From Chamaecrista fasciculata (lineage: Eukaryota > Streptophyta > Magnoliopsida > Fabales > Fabaceae), in the NCBI GenBank assembly GCA_003254925.1, contig QANZ01007483.1, positions 74,931 through 138,930 of the forward strand: a stretch of 64,000 bases of DNA, given 5' to 3'. This document shows, piece by piece, positions 1 through 12,021 of this stretch. Numbering within the stretch: the stretch's first letter is position 1; each line of letters opens with the position of its first letter. Made by a program: the position numbers and the translations under genes. Under the pieces are notes generated by a model. The model was not told where the DNA came from. It searched no databases and saw only the letters and a list, made by a program, of their open reading frames with translations.

Positions 1-1937
1 GTACTCACCAATTTTTTTAATTAACGGCCAATAAACTTATAATTTACACGGTATCAATTTTAATATTTAACATTAACATGAATGTCCTATCATTAGCTAC
101 GGTTTAAATTTAACCTCTATGTATATACCTCCTTTATTTGTAACAAAAAAAAAAGATAAAAAGCATGATCTTTTTTCTTTTTGGTGTTTTCTTGGTGGAA
201 AACGATGTGGAAAGCAAATAAAGATGATTTCTTTAATTAATTTTCTTTTTGACATGTTTGTTACATTATATGAATTGCATCGTCCAATGAAGAACCAAAA
301 TGACGTCGCAATGGCCAATCTGCTTCATTTTTTTCTTTCTAAATGGGAAAAGAAAAAAATAAAAAATAAATAAGAGTGAAGTCAAGTAATCCTTCAAGTC
401 AATGAAGCAAGATTAGAGATAGAAATCAAGAAAATTAAAACCGATAAGTGGCCCATATTCTTCATTTCCATTCACTTTCGCTATGACTCAAGGGACGACT
501 TTGAATTGTCATTGACAACGACAGTGAAGTCAACCTGCCGTGAAGACTGGAACCAATGAAATAATTTTTTTATATTTTCATTTATGTTATAATATATTAT
601 TAGTATTGATGTTTTAAATTATATATAATAGCATATTAAAATTAAAATTATAATGAAGTATTGTGGTGTGTATGTAAAACCTATTAACAATCTATGTTTA
701 TTGTTTAGTATTTGATTTGTCCAAGTCAACTAGAAGAAAAAAAATAATTAATACGTATTTTCATAAAGTGCTTACTTCGGAAAAGATTAATTTTGAATAT
801 AATCTATAGAATAGAAAAAAAATTAAAAATTAATATTACATCTATTTAAAGCAACTTGTTTAGTTTACCAAATACGTGGTTTATATTTGCAAAGAATGGT
901 CTGCTTGAAGAGGGCTGAACAAGTCCAATATGGGCTGTATTCATGTTTAGACCTCTTTATTTGATTCAATTTTATTCTAAATAAATAATTATTAATAATT
1001 GTTTAATTGTAACATATTTATAATAAAATATATTTCATTACTTAGAAATTCATGTATATGTATGTATATCATTTCTGCATTTAAGAAATAAATAAAATAT
1101 TTTCTAAAAAATTTTGCTTGCTAGAAGTAAAAAATTAATTAGTAATTTTGGTTTTGTCCAAATAAATAAAAAAAATTAAGTTAGAATTTAGTAAAATTTT
1201 GAGCAGTTTCATAAATAAAAAATAAATAAATATTTTTTTATTTTGTTCTCCACTATAACACGAAAGAACTATTGACAGACTAACCATCTAATCTCTACGT
1301 AGACATGTTTCCATATTTACATATAAACCATCCATATATGAGAAGAATTATACATGTATTAAGTTCTCTCAAGGACTTTATCATCATTTATAAAGGAGAT
1401 CAGTGACTTCATGATTAAAAGATGGAAGATTGAGGGTGTAAGAGAGAGGACAGCAGAGAGAGAAGTTGAAGTATAAAACTGAAATGCCATATGAACTAAC
1501 CCGATTTGACAGAGTTGTTTAAGAAGACTAATTTAGAAATTAGAACAGTCTTAGAATCTTGCAGATTTGATCAGAACAAAGTAAAGTTTCAGGAACAACT
1601 TGAAATCAAGAGACCTAAATAGAGTTTTTTTCCAACACATCGATCATGCAACATCAGCACTCCCTAATTTAGAAATTAAAATTATTTGCAAAGCATGCGA
1701 TGACAAAATAAAAGAGAGCTAAAGCATTAGATGCATGGGATAACTGAAGACCTGGATTACACAATGAGAAATACAACCAAATGATTTTTATTCAGAAGTC
1801 AATAAAATAGGGTATGCTCAAGTAGAATCATTCTACAAAGATAAAGTAGCATCACGCTAGCACATCTCTTTTTATCACAAAGTAGTTCTCGTGAGAAAAA
1901 TTTGAAAAATTAGACACCAAGATTTATGGACTTTTGC
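1..1937. other. AT-rich intergenic stretch, 3' flank of the ACP gene
   Basis: No open frame here resembles a protein; the short frames are A/T homopolymer runs. The part from about 1480 to 1937 lies just downstream of the minus-strand ACP stop codon and is less extreme in composition, so it may hold that gene's 3' UTR. A minus-strand AATAAA-type signal is present near 1786. Nothing else is recognised. Confidence 0.5.
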
Positions 1938-3485
1938 CTACTTTGCCTGCGGATGGGATGCAATAAAGTCCACAGCAAGATTAATGGAGTTGATCTTGTC
2001 TGCTTCGTTATCAGGAATCTCAAAACCAAACTCTTCTTCAAAAGCCATCACAATCTCTACAGCATCTAAACTATCCAATCCAAGATCATTCTGGAAATGA
2101 GCATTTGGGGTAACCTGGCAAAGTTAACAAGCACGGTGTTCATATGAATGCCCGGAAAAACAAGTTCAAATTATGCTAGTCGAGGAAATAATAGGTGAAC
2201 GCAGCAGGGAGAATAATCGAGCATCTTCATATGTTCAGAGAAGGAAGGAGGGCGGTTAATTTAGCTGAAAATATTGTTGTCTGCTAAAGATGACAGTTTT
2301 GGTATATTGATATCAGCTACTTTGCTGTCAGTAGATGACTACTGTGTCCATTCTCAATAATATCCCCCTCCCTCCTCCCTCCCCACTCCCCAAACAAACA
2401 CATAACCATGTACATTTTTCAGAGGAAAAACAGTTTAGAGTTCACAAACAGGCCTAAGCATAAGCATTGAAATTAGAAATAAAAAAACTTAAAGCCAACT
2501 CAAAGAAAAGTACAGCTAATGGTTGGGGCAATTAATACAAAACTATGGCCAATAACATGGTCTTCAAGATTCATGCATATTCATTTAGAGAAGAATCAAG
2601 CCATCAAACACCATGTTCTATAGAATTTCATTGATCATGGCCTACAACATTCAAAATCTATAATTTTTCTTCCAGGGGAAAAGCCAGTATATAGCTTGCA
2701 TTCAAATTTGTTAGGTCCCAGGGGAACAGAGCTGCAAAAAACTAGGCAAGAAAATTCCAGCTTCTACCTTCATCTTCGTTCTCTAAGATATTAAGTAGGC
2801 AGGCATTTAAATGTAACACAGTAACAGTACCACGCTACCACCTAATATATCTCAAAACGTTTTCAAATGGCCATAGACTAAATCCGTTTGGTCCATAGTA
2901 TTAGAAGGTACAAGATTAAATTTCTCAGCAAACAAAGTATATGACAATATAAATTTAGGTCAATTGAATAAATATTGGAGCATAATTTACATATGAACGA
3001 ATTGTATGCCAAATTGGAAAATGCTAAGATAATTCTGAGTAACCTGTAATTTGACTAAGACTAACGATATCCATTTACAGCGAGATGACGCAACATCTAT
3101 ATTTCTTACTGATTTAGATTATTAGTAAATGAAGGTTCCCATAAATCTTACAGATAGTCTATGGAAAGTGGTGAGAGCTTTGGTTAGTGGAACGAAAATC
3201 TAGGTTCCAACTTCCAACCTAACCTGTAAGCCATATTTGCAGAAAAGAAAAATTTCAGAGAAATACCTTGGAAGGATCAACTTTCTGGAAGTTTTTGACG
3301 ACGGAGATGACACGATCGGCGACGTCGGACTTGTCGAGAAAGGAACCCCTAGCCTCCTCGGAGAAAAGGCGTAGAAACACGTTAGAGGAAAGTGCGAAAG
3401 GATTAGACCTCGCATTCTGAGGCAGAGCCTGAACCTGCACTCTCAAGTATTTCAACAAAGGCTGAGCAACACTCCTCGCCGCCAT
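1938..3485 (-). CDS. mtACP2: Mitochondrial acyl carrier protein (mtACP2-like)
   Basis: Two exons: complement(3267..3485) and complement(1938..2114), 131 residues, joined by a GT-AG intron in phase 0. Residues 1-45 are rich in Arg, Ser, Ala and Leu and lack acidic residues, as expected of a mitochondrial presequence. The mature part is a typical acyl carrier fold: Asp-Ser-Leu at residues 87-89, with Ser88 as the phosphopantetheine attachment site, followed by the acidic helix [17 protein letters not shown]. Family knowledge: mitochondrial ACP carries growing acyl chains in mitochondrial fatty acid synthesis (feeding lipoic acid) and can associate with complex I. The start is the only ATG giving a presequence of normal length. 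Site II-like promoter motifs lie upstream, beyond a small transposon. Confidence 0.95.
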
Positions 3486-3579
3486 TGAAGCACCTTCTTC
3501 TTGTGACTAGTTCGGCTCGCTCGACTTTTGCAAGTGAAGGAATTAGGAATATGAGAATGAGAGTATGAGACCAGTATAC

Positions 3580-4013
3580 TAGGGCCTGTTTGATTATGTT
3601 TTCTGAACACAATTTTTTGTTTTTAAAAACAAAAGAATAGGTAAACTTGTTTGATTTCCTTGTTTTTTTAAATGTTTTAAAATTCTAAAAACAAATTTCT
3701 GTTTTAAAAGAAAAAAAATTAGAACAATGAAAATATGTTCTGATCTTGAATTTTTTTTTTTGACAAAAACATGATGGTAAAATGATAATATTTTTAATTT
3801 TTTTCTCTAGCAATGTTACGCTATCCAATAAAAGAATTACAAATAATGTGACCTATAATATATTTATTAGCTCAATCAAATAATTTTTTTCCCTTTTTTG
3901 GGTTTCAAAAATGAGTTTCAGAATAATTTTGTCAAAGAGTACTTATTTATTTTTGTTTTCCAAAAAATATTTTTTAAAATTGTTCTTAGAAAATGAAATC
4001 AAACAGTGCCCTA
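3580..4013. mobile_element. MITE with imperfect terminal inverted repeats
   Basis: The left end reads TAGGGCCTGTTTGATT and the reverse complement of the right end reads TAGGGCACTGTTTGATTT. The similarity continues inward as AT-rich sequence: TTTTCTGAACACAATTTT on the left against TTTTCTAAGAACAATTTT. The element is about 434 bp with no coding capacity. CTAG occurs at both borders, so either CTA/CTAG is the target duplication or it belongs to the terminal repeat; no 8-bp duplication is obvious. The ends look hAT-like but the superfamily is not certain. It lies about 95 bp upstream of the ACP start codon. Confidence 0.7.
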
Positions 4014-4450
4014 GTCTCTCTGAGAATGTTGCTGCTCTAAAACGCTGTCGTGCCAAGAACAAGGTTCTCGAATATATTGGGTGGGCAACTGGGCTATCCA
4101 TATCGCATATTTTTCTAAGCCCATTAACGGCAAATGAATCAGCCCAACATTCATATGTGGCAATTACTCGCCATATGAGCTCATATCTGTTATCTAAAAA
4201 GAGATTGACCATAATTTGAGCCCATAACATTTTAAAGAGAAAATATATCAATGATTTAATAAATTAACGACCATAATTTTCCGGCTGAAACATATTTTGG
4301 TCGTTAATTTACTGAGAATTTGTTTATTTGCTTGAAATAGTTCATTTCAATTTAATTTTGGCATTCAAAGTTAAAAAATTATTGAAATTGATGTGTTTTA
4401 TTATTGAATAGTCTCAATAGAAACGTAATAAATAAAAGTATTAAGAGTAA
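4014..4450. other. Short unique segment with promoter motifs, then AT-rich spacer
   Basis: The first 210 bases are moderately GC-rich and contain four TGGGCT/AGCCCA motifs, annotated separately. The rest is AT-rich with no recognisable gene. Confidence 0.5.
4090..4224. promoter_or_regulatory. Cluster of four site II (TGGGCT/AGCCCA) motifs
   Basis: TGGGCT at 4090-4095 and AGCCCA at 4118-4123, 4141-4146 and 4219-4224. Site II elements (TGGGCC/T) are TCP-type binding motifs frequent in promoters of plant nuclear genes for mitochondrial and ribosomal proteins. The nearest gene is the mitochondrial ACP on the minus strand, whose start codon is about 600 bp away with a MITE in between. Motif presence is direct; function is inferred. 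Confidence 0.5.
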
Positions 4451-5000
4451 ACTACCAAATTGGTCCCTGGAGTATTGATTTGTTACCAAATTGATCCCCC
4501 AGATTAACGAAATAGGCAAATAAGTCCCCGAATTTTACAAACGTTAGTCAATAATCCTTCCGTGAAACTGCCGTCTGGAAACATGGTGATGTGACCATTA
4601 AATGCTGACGTGACACGTTAAGTGTCACGTCAGCAGTTAACGGTCACATAAGCATTAATACTTAAAAAAAAACATTTCCACATAAGTGCCACGTCAGCCG
4701 TTGAAAAAAAAAAACCAATTGTGCTTGATTTGCCACATAAGCATTAATACTTAAAAAAAAAACATTTCCTTCAAAATTCAAATTGGTCCCTGAGTTTTAT
4801 TTTTATCCCATTATTTTCAATTTCCCCTCTTTTTCATCATCTTCATTCATTTTAGTCCCAAATCCTAAAAATAAATTGTAAAGTGTCCCAAAACTCTACC
4901 AAACATTCTAATTTAGTCCTTAAAAGTATTAAAAACCCTAAAATCTAAATCCCAAACTCTAAACCCTAAAACCCTAAACCCTAAAATTGAGTTGTTTTAG
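4450..5000. mobile_element. Truncated arm of a Mutator-like element
   Basis: The segment starts with the 'aattggtccctg ... aataagtccccgaattttacaaacg' type of sequence, passes through a run of 'gtgtcacgtcagc' motifs and ends in degenerate CCCTAAA repeats. The same order occurs in the left arm of the complete element at 19981-22195. No matching right arm is found before the DHRS7 gene; another inverted-repeat element begins at 5001 instead. No coding capacity. Confidence 0.6.
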
Positions 5001-5796
5001 AAAGGTCAAAGTCTTATTTTGGTCTCTCAAGTTTTGTTCAAAATTCTGTTTTGATCGCTCAAATTTTTTTCGTTCTATTTTGATCTCTCAAATTTTCAAA
5101 AAGTTCTACTGTTAGTCTCTCTTCAATTTTCATTCACTTTTTCCGATTTAAAAAAGAAAGAACTAACTTTAATCTCCCAAAAATTTTATTTTTTTGCACT
5201 GAGGTCTTTTGACTTTCATAATAAAGAAAAGAAAATAAATAAATTGAAGTTTGAATGAATTTCAACGAAAAAAACAAACAAAGAACAACGCGCGATTTCT
5301 AAAAAACATACTTCTTTCAACCCCATTGCCGGGTACCGATGATTTTCCTCCTCAGTTGCAGCACAAACAACGTCGTTGGCGTAGGCATCAGTAGTGACTT
5401 TCACACACGTGAGGTACCTTTGATTCCCCCACTTCCGGCAATGTGAAATTGTACTGAGGCTTGGATCTCTCTCAGGACCCATCACCATGGACATCAATGG
5501 CGGTGCTAAAACTCTCGCTGATACTTCCAGTTTTCCCCCCTCAGTCGCAGCACCGAAGAAGAAGAAATTGATTAAAATGATTTATTTATTTTTTCTTATG
5601 TTTTGATTAATGCCCAAAAAAAAACTTTTAGGAAATGCAAACCATTCTTTTAATTTAAAAAGTAAATGAAAATTGAAGAATGACTAACCGTGGAACTTTT
5701 TGAAAACTTGAGGGATTAAAACAGAATGAAGAAAAACTTGATAGACCAAAATAGAACATTAACAAATGTGAAGGACCAAAATAAAACTTTGGCCTT
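5001..5796. mobile_element. Foldback element with about 170-bp inverted arms
   Basis: The left arm (5001 to about 5170) starts AAAGGTCAAAGTCTTATTTT and the right arm, read on the minus strand, starts AAAGGCCAAAGTTTTATTTT. The match continues through repeated 'ttggtctctcaag'-like units to CTTCAATTTTCAT. The central 300 bases are GC-richer and contain short open frames on both strands (a 93-residue minus frame at 5216-5497) that I cannot match to any family; they may be a captured gene fragment. The right end is about 190 bp from the DHRS7 start codon. Confidence 0.7.
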
Positions 5797-5986
5797 TTAA
5801 AAAAGAAAAGGACAATTACTCTTGGAAAACAAGATTACAGTAATGCGAGAGATCAAAATGGCAAAGTATTTTTTTTATTAATTGATTGGATTTAATGTTT
5901 TATTCCATGCCTATATTGCCAGCTTCGTAAGGTTCACCGCTTTATCCTCTCGATTGCCGTCCGGCGAATCAGAGTTGACGACGACG

Positions 5987-8900
5987 ATGCTACTGTTACT
6001 CTTATTTCCACTATTTATTTTCGTGTTATTCAAATTCGCCACCGCTTATGGTAACATATCCAAAGATTTTTAGCTGTTTATTTCTTTATACTTATTTTTT
6101 AACTTTGCCCTTTTCTTTTTGCTATTCCATCTAGGTGATTTCACTCTGATGTCCAAGAAGCAACCGAAACGCGAAGAGATTGAGGATAAGGTAAGTAAAC
6201 TCTATCTGATGAAAAAGCAGTTTCCAAAGGCATTGTTTGGGAGGATTGGGGAGGGATCGAGTGGGCTGCAAATCATATAATTTTCTTAACTTTTAAAAAT
6301 GATGGAGTGGGATGAGCTTGGATGGATTCTCAGGTTCCTTCTCTCCATACCAAACTCCAGTTTCTAAAACCTTCTAACTATTCTTAAATTTCCTTCATTT
6401 TTAAAATGTTATATTTGAAACCCATTACATTTCGTTAATGACATTATAGCTTCCAAACAATAAATTAGTTATTATTATCTCTGTAAACTTCCAAATAATC
6501 TCACTCCTCTATTGATGACCAGTCCACTTTACTCCCTTCAAGAGTCCCAAACAATGCCGGACATTTTTTTTTTAAATCAACATAAATAACTTCAACATTT
6601 ACTTTTACAATATTTCAGGTTTTTTGGATTACTGGTGCTAGCCGTGGAATTGGTATGCTATAACTTATTAGTGTCTGTTTTGAAACATAGAAATTGGAAA
6701 TTTACCTCCCCTGTCTTTTTTCAATTTTATTTCCAAGCCACTTTTCTGTTGTGATCTTGAGCCGTCAGTATATCTTACTGCATCTTACACTGTCATTTCC
6801 CCCTTAGTTAGCATTACAACACTTAAATTCTATAAAGGTTAATAGATGGTTATTTATTTTTGTAATAAACTTATGATCGTAATTATAGTGGCTTAGGCCA
6901 GCATTGTTAATTTGTCATCTACTACATTGAGCATATGACCATGATAGGTTTTGATTTTAAATTCAATGAAGGCACAGGTTGTCCCCCCACACAAAGCTGC
7001 TTGGGTTTTCCAATCAAGAAATGTAGCCCATTGTTTTTAACAAATTTTTCTCAGATGTCACATAATACCGTTTGTTGTTTTCTTCCATGATATAATGATA
7101 TTTCTATTCCTAGGTGATTCAGCTATTGTCCATGGTGCAGAGTTCACAAAATTTCATTGTACATTGTGGTGATATGATTGTTGGAAAATCTTTTTCTTGA
7201 ATGGTCTTTATCCAGTTGATATGTTAGCCTCTTAATGATTTTTTTAGCATTCATATGTTAAAACTTTTCTGGTTCCTATTGTAATTTATTTATTTGAATG
7301 ACTAAGTTCCTTTTCTTTTTACCCTACCTTGTAGGAAAAGGCTTTGATTGTTGTTGTTGTTGTTGTTGACTAAGTTCCTTTTTCTTTTTATGACAATCCA
7401 TGTGAAGGCGAGGTTCTAGCTAAACAACTTGCAAATTTAGGGGCCAAGCTAATAATCTCTGCAAGGAATGAAGCTGAACTGGAGAGAGTAAAGCAACAGC
7501 TGAAAGGTATGCGTTATCACATTGCTGCATATAGGAGTGTCTAATACACTAAATGTATGTCTTGATACAATAAGAGCTGCATGTGGTTGTCATACTTTTA
7601 GGTAAGTATGCACCTGATGAGGTCAAGATCTTACCACTGGATTTATCATTGGGTGAGGATTCACTTAAGAAGGCTGTTGAAAAAGCAGAATCATTGTTTC
7701 CCAGTTCTGGTGTTGATTATATGATACATAATGCAGCCTTTGAGCGTCCTGTAAGTGACTGATTACTTCATCTGATGGTCAGATATTATAAATAAAAATG
7801 TTCTATTAGCATGGAAAAGTAATTGATTATCGTTAAACTGGAAGGCTAATTTATCAATTTAAAAAAGGACCGAAAAAGAAATAGGAATTATGATATAGTT
7901 TTTTATTTAGCTTGGCCTATACTGTTGATTATACTAGCTGAGAATTTTGCCTCCAGGCCTATTCTTCATCATTCTGCATGACAATGTCCTTGTGAAGACT
8001 CTTATACATAATTTTCTAATCTTGATTCACACTCATGCAAATAATTCCAAGAAAGTAAGAAAATATCTTGACAATACTAATTTAACATCCTTGTTTATTT
8101 ACATACTGTGAAGTTTCCTCTTCTCTTATATCTGTACTTAGTTTGGAGGATGACAACTCATGCAGACTTTTACTCTAAAAAAAAAAATACAAGACTACTA
8201 TATTTTGATAAACTTCTAACCATTAGATTAAGGATAAGAGATTATTTTCTCAGATTATCATTTATCCTTTAATGCGCCATCTTAATTTGTAACACTCATC
8301 CTACAGTAATTTTAAGTTTCTCAACTAATCTCAAGTTCAAGGAACAATAAACTTAGTGACTTCATCAGAAAGTGAGCTCAACCTTGCAACAGATTTTACT
8401 TAACCTTTTCAACTTTGGTGAAAATTCCATGCTCCTTTGTGCAACAAGCTCTAGGAGAAGCCAACCACATACTACTGATGAGTAATTGAATACACTATGG
8501 AAACAAAGCTTTATAGCGAACATATTTAGAACCCAAAAAACAGCAACCTTAATTGGTTAGTGTGCCCTGAACAAAGACAACTTTGGCAGGTTTTTTGGGA
8601 GGTATTTTAGTTTGCTTCGGAGTTGTTTCAGTTGCCTATATAAGGCTTTCCTGTTAGATAGTCTGAGACTGAGGAATTTTACAGCTTATAATATATGTTG
8701 AATTGATCCTCTATTCCTTCTCTACTTCATCTTTATCTAACTGCTTTTTTTCACTTATCATATAGTTCCTAATTAAACTTTTTGTTGAATTAATTAATCT
8801 GTTTTGCAGAAATCATCAGCTTTAGATGTAACTGAGGAAGGTCTGAAGGTATCTCATAAAGGAGATTCTTGCCCTGCTACTTATTTACCCAGTCTTCACT

Positions 8901-10864
8901 TTAAAGATTGCTTTTTTATTTTCCTCTCTTTTAAACTATTGAAAGTAGCTCTCTTAAGTACTTTTTGCATTGCTTCTTCCTCCTAAATAGGCAACATTTG
9001 ATGTCAATGTTCTGGGAACAATAACTCTCACACGGCTCTTGGCTCCTTTCATGTTGAAGCGGGGGCATGGTCATTTTGTGGTGGTATGTACTATTTAGGA
9101 ATTCTTTAATAATGTCCAATATTGCTTTTGGTATGTAGATAGTGATAGTATTTCAAGAGGGTCAGAAATTATGGAGCTTGCTAGCTGAGGTTTACAATTA
9201 AATTTGTTTATCTATTGAGACAAGTGATGACATGAAAAAGGAAAGAATAGTCAGCTTTTTCAATTGTATGTGCCAAGTAAAACTTGTAACTTCAACTGTT
9301 TGGTTGAAACATATTGGTATGTGTTTTTTTGTTTTGAGTGCATTAAGTTTTAAGTATGCTAACAGATTACTAAATTTGGAGAACTTATGCTTTTTCTTCC
9401 TATTTTCCTATTTTGTTATTGACAATCTCTCTTGTTCTTTGCTTGCAATCAGATGAGCAGTGCTGCAGGGAAGACCCCTGCCCCGGGTCAGGCTGTTTAC
9501 TCAGCTTCCAAATTTGCTCTAAATGGGTACTTTCATACCTTGCGTTCTGAGGTATATACATTGTCCATTGTCTTGGAAAATAAGGGCCAGCAACGAACAG
9601 AATAAATGATAAATCAATTATGGTACCAATCTTTAACGAAGAGTAGAAAAAAGAAAATGGCACCAGCTGTTAGTAATCATATAGTTTACTTGGTCATTTT
9701 TACTGTGGCTTTATGGTTGCAGCTCTGTCAGAAGGGAATCAAAGTAACTGTTGTCTGTCCTGGGCCAATAGAAACATCAAATACCTCTGGCGCAAAATCG
9801 GAGAAGGGCTCATCTGAGGTGTGTTCCTTTTGCTAATTTATCATCCTTTAATTGAGTAAGACTCCAGTCGGATCTGTCTTTTCTTTACTTCCTTCTAATA
9901 TGTGCATGGTATAGTTATCTATACAAACTTCTAAACTAATGGAAATGCTAAAAACAACATGGCATTTGTCGAACAACTACTAATATCTAGTTGCACATGC
10001 TGCAAGAATTAAGGGAGTACGTTTGAGTATTAAATTAGTGAACAAAATCTACTCCAATCTTCTCCCTTTTATAAGTTATTATTATAGTTGGGTATGGCAT
10101 GCTAATCCCATGTTACGCAAATGAAAATAAAGCGAAAAGTTTATGCAATTCTATTATTAAATAAGATAAATAAAACTTCTTTTTGCATTTTGGTTTGCTT
10201 CTTATTACTAATATCAACTTACTTGAGACAGAAGCGCTTGCCATCAGAAAGGTGTGCAGAGCTTACTATCATTGCTGCAACGCATGGCTTAAAGGAAGCT
10301 TGGATATCATATCAGGTATATCCATTGCTGTTAAAAATACACTTCTAATGGAATACGTCTTTCTTTTAAACTGTTCTGCCTTCCTAATCTTAGGATCATA
10401 GGATGTCTTTCCATTGAATTTCCGGGTGTTTCTCCTCTAATCTCCACTAATTGGCTGCTTTGCCCTATCTGAAAATTGGTTGCCTTTTATCTTTTAACTT
10501 CTAATGAGAAATTCACATGTGAGCATTTTTTGGCAGTCTGAAACTTTCGGCTGGCAATACTAAATTGAACTCTTTTGCAGCCTGTGCTTGCAGTTATGTA
10601 TCTTGTTCAGTACATGCCAACTCTCGGTTATTGGCTAATGGACAAGGTATTAACCATCTTCAAAATGCATTTTGTTTACACTTTGACATTCAAGGTTTAT
10701 TCTGTTTTTCAGTAAACAATATCAGGCGCAATATCTGTTTGGTATATATATATGGCATAACAGTTAAAAATTATTAGGTTGGAAGAAAACGAGTAGAAGT
10801 TGCTGCACAGAATGGGAACAGTTATTCTTTGAGCCTACTATTTGGAAAGAAGAAGGCAGCATGA
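5987..10864 (+). CDS. DHRS7-like short-chain dehydrogenase/reductase
   Basis: Twelve exons: 5987..6050, 6135..6190, 6619..6652, 7408..7506, 7602..7750, 8810..8848, 8991..9083, 9453..9551, 9723..9818, 10232..10315, 10581..10646, 10778..10864; 321 residues. Residues 1-18 are a hydrophobic signal anchor, so an endoplasmic reticulum membrane site is likely. Classical SDR motifs are present: TGASRGIG (45-52) for NAD(P) binding, the NAA motif at 128-130, and the catalytic tetrad Asn153, Ser181, Tyr194, Lys198. The GDFTL segment after the anchor and the QYMPT segment near the C-terminus are shared with animal DHRS7. It probably reduces a steroid-, retinoid- or lipid-like carbonyl; the substrate is unknown. 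An upstream in-frame ATG at 5882 would add 35 residues before the anchor, so 5987 is preferred. Confidence 0.93.
7344..7368. repeat. (TTG)n microsatellite in a DHRS7 intron
   Basis: A run of TTG/GTT triplets in intron 3 of the DHRS7-like gene. Confidence 0.85.
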
Positions 10865-11947
10865 TGCTCATCAAAACATGATAACATATTAGTTTCTAAA
10901 CTTCCTAGTTTCCAATGGAGCAATGAAAGCCTAAATGAACCAATAAGCCCCTCCTGAAATGCAAAGGTAAGTAAGTCTCTTGTCTTACCAGTTACTACTT
11001 CCTCCATATGCAGACGGTATGCCATTAGAGGAACAGATTATAAAACTCTTGTTTATTCTGTAACCATAGTCTTGATAATGGTCACTATATAGATATTGCT
11101 CAATTATCTCAAGCTTTTGTTGATTGTCCAATAAAAGGTTGAACGAAACCTCGTGTAACAAACTACATAGCTTGTATATTCATCAAACAGTAAGGCCGAG
11201 ATGAGGTCTTAATTCTTGTTGATTTACACTTGTGTGTGCCTATATATATAAATATAATGCAAGATTTGCACCTGCGCATAATGAGAAGACTCATACTCCA
11301 ATATACACGTTCAGTCTTTAAGCTTTTGTTATCACATTATTAATAAAAATGTTTTAGACTTTTTAATATTACATGTCTGAAGTATTTTTAAGAAGCTCGA
11401 TAATCAATAGTTAATTTGACGAAGCGGTGGGATACACGTGGAAGAAGTTTGCCTTAATTCGCACGCAAAAGTATGCACCTAGAATGGGAAGAACGAAAGA
11501 TCAATTAATTCGTTCATGTAAGTTTAACACCGACCCCTTATAGAGTAATAATTATTGTTATTTTGGCCTCAATCGTATTAATATGGTAGGGCTCGTTGAT
11601 TTTTTATGTTTGTCCCCTAGCTAATAGCGACGACAATAAAAAAGACATATCTTCAGTGTTCTGTAAGTATATAGAATTGAAAAAAGGTAAAGTACTAGTA
11701 ATAAAGTAGGAGGTGGGGTTAGAAGGGTGGTCAAAGTCAAAAAGGCTTTAATCCCAAACAGTGGATTTGGGGCATTGGGTTTGATAAATTAATATATGAG
11801 GCGCAGGAAAAAGACGCGAATGAGCATTCCAAGAGCTTGTTAGCTTATGAGAGGATTCTATTTGGGATAATAATTAAAGGGACAAAGTCCAGACGCACAC
11901 ATGAGGCTTGCAGTTTTATTATGATACTCCACAATTTAAACTGAAAT

Positions 11948-12021
<74 letters not shown>

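Noticed and set aside
5216..5497. 93-residue minus frame inside the foldback element
   Set aside because: No family resemblance and no splice partners; kept only as a possible captured fragment.
5882..5986. Upstream in-frame ATG as the DHRS7 start
   Set aside because: It would put 35 residues of no family resemblance before the signal anchor; the ATG at 5987 places the hydrophobic anchor at the N-terminus as in DHRS7.
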